DNA of 5,943 bases, taken from contig JBGOUJ010000492.1 in NCBI GenBank assembly GCA_041477005.1, positions 1-5,943 on the forward strand. Direction: 5' to 3'. Under the pieces are notes generated by a model. It was not told the origin of the DNA and did no database searches. It saw nothing but the letters and a program-made list of their open reading frames with translations. Positions 5,490 to 5,943 of this stretch are shown here, piece by piece (position 1 is the stretch's first letter; each line of letters opens with the position of its first letter). The translations under genes were made by a program, and so were the position numbers. Source of the DNA: JBGOUJ01 sp041477005 (GTDB taxonomy: Bacteria; Acidobacteriota; Terriglobia; Bryobacterales; JACQDG01).

Positions 5490-5584
5490 CGAACGCGACA
5501 TCTTGCCAGAAGCTCTGCTCGCAGCCCCGCACCATGCGGTGCGTTTCGGATGGCTTCGGTCGCCGCGTTTCACGGACGGAAAGC

Positions 5585-5599
5585 CCCGGCCTTGCCGGG
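5585..5599. repeat. Perfect 6-bp hairpin CCCGGC-CTT-GCCGGG
   Basis: A six-base perfect inverted repeat with a three-base loop, about 160 bases past hemY. There is no T-run on either side. It may form an RNA hairpin at the end of the haem transcript, but no function can be assigned. Confidence 0.35.
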
Positions 5600-5657
5600 T
5601 AGTCTCTCGGGTGGTTGGTGAGCTTTCGGTAGGCCCGCCTAATTAGTCCGTTTCGTG

Positions 5658-5673
5658 AATACGCTTACGTATT
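5658..5673. repeat. Small inverted repeat AATACG-CTTA-CGTATT in AT-rich patch
   Basis: Six-base perfect arms with a four-base loop inside the lowest-GC part of the window. It could be an operator-like dyad or a small hairpin. No adjacent gene start supports a regulatory role. Confidence 0.35.
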
Positions 5674-5898
5674 ACAAGGATCAAAGAATCGGATGGGGGC
5701 GCGTCGCACATAGGATACCAAGTAGTATTAGGATAATCGAGGATTTGGGAACCTCTCTGCGTCTTCCATGAGAAGGCCGGTCGGTGTCAAGTACCTATTT
5801 CAAGACTCGCCTCCGTTCTATGGTTCGGCGGCCGACCACTTTCCTTATAGCCCCTTTCCCTTCTACCAGGGGATGTTTTGCTCCGAACGGCCCGCAGC

Positions 5899-5943
5899 GG
5901 TCAAGGGCGCGCCGCTTTTGCGCGGCGAAGCGAACCCTTGACC
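5899..5943. repeat. Nested inverted repeat at the right edge (9-bp outer, 6-bp inner stem)
   Basis: The outer arms GGTCAAGGG (5899-5907) and CCCTTGACC (5935-5943) are perfect complements. Inside, CGCCGC (5910-5915) and GCGGCG (5922-5927) form a second stem around TTTTGC. The 45-base unit could be a long hairpin, an intergenic palindromic repeat family, the end of a mobile element or an unusual terminator. It ends exactly at the last base of the window, so the outer stem may continue only leftwards as seen here. Confidence 0.6.

Larger units (their letters stand above)
5423..5943. other. Intergenic region without a recognisable gene
   Basis: No frame in these 521 bases gives a protein I recognise, and I see no tRNA T-loop or rRNA core sequence. 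The first 220 bases are GC-rich like the genes and carry two short hairpins. About 5641-5760 drops to roughly 45% G+C (54 of 120 by hand count), including a hairpin and the 8-base palindrome CTAATTAG at 5639-5646. The last 45 bases form a large nested inverted repeat. Minus-strand frames near 5308-5573 run antisense into hemY and look like shadows. Confidence 0.55.

Noticed and set aside
5308..5573. Two minus-strand frames of 68-75 codons after hemY
   Set aside because: They run antisense into hemY, have no motif I recognise and no convincing ribosome binding site.

Overview
The window comes from a high-GC bacterial chromosome, apart from an AT-richer patch near the right end. It carries a compact haem biosynthesis cluster on the plus strand, hemE-hemH-hemY (uroporphyrinogen decarboxylase, ferrochelatase, FAD-dependent porphyrinogen oxidase), in the same order as hemEHY of Bacillus subtilis. 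The organism cannot be named from the sequence. A soil or sediment bacterium of an acidobacterium-like type is a guess from composition and from the heptanucleotide repeats, not a result.

Layout. Positions 1-1230 on the minus strand hold the first 410 codons of a GMC-family FAD oxidoreductase with a ferredoxin-like four-cysteine motif; its C-terminus lies beyond the left edge. Positions 1200-1932 on the plus strand look like a toxin-antitoxin graveyard. It contains a possible MNT-type nucleotidyltransferase antitoxin remnant, an overlapping possible HepT-like toxin remnant, an intact 71-residue RelB/ParD-like antitoxin, and a few codons that may be what is left of that antitoxin's toxin. The haem cluster follows at 1916-5422, with overlapping genes (44 nt for hemE/hemH, an ATGA overlap for hemH/hemY), so the three proteins are very probably co-expressed. 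Positions 5423-5943 hold no convincing gene, only hairpins, an AT-richer patch and a perfect 9-bp inverted repeat enclosing a second GC-rich stem at the right edge.

How the genes work together. HemE makes coproporphyrinogen III. In the coproporphyrin-dependent route, HemY (CgoX) oxidises this to coproporphyrin III and HemH (CpfC) inserts iron; a final decarboxylase (ChdC/HemQ) would be needed but is not in the window. The protoporphyrin route cannot be excluded.

The most unusual observation is inside hemH. Nine perfect-length heptapeptide repeats (63 residues, 189 bp) replace a short loop just before the active-site histidine. At the DNA level they resolve into 27 in-register degenerate heptanucleotides. 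A smaller heptanucleotide expansion (GCTCGAC units) sits in a loop of hemE in the same operon. Both look like in-frame microsatellite expansions tolerated in surface loops of essential enzymes.
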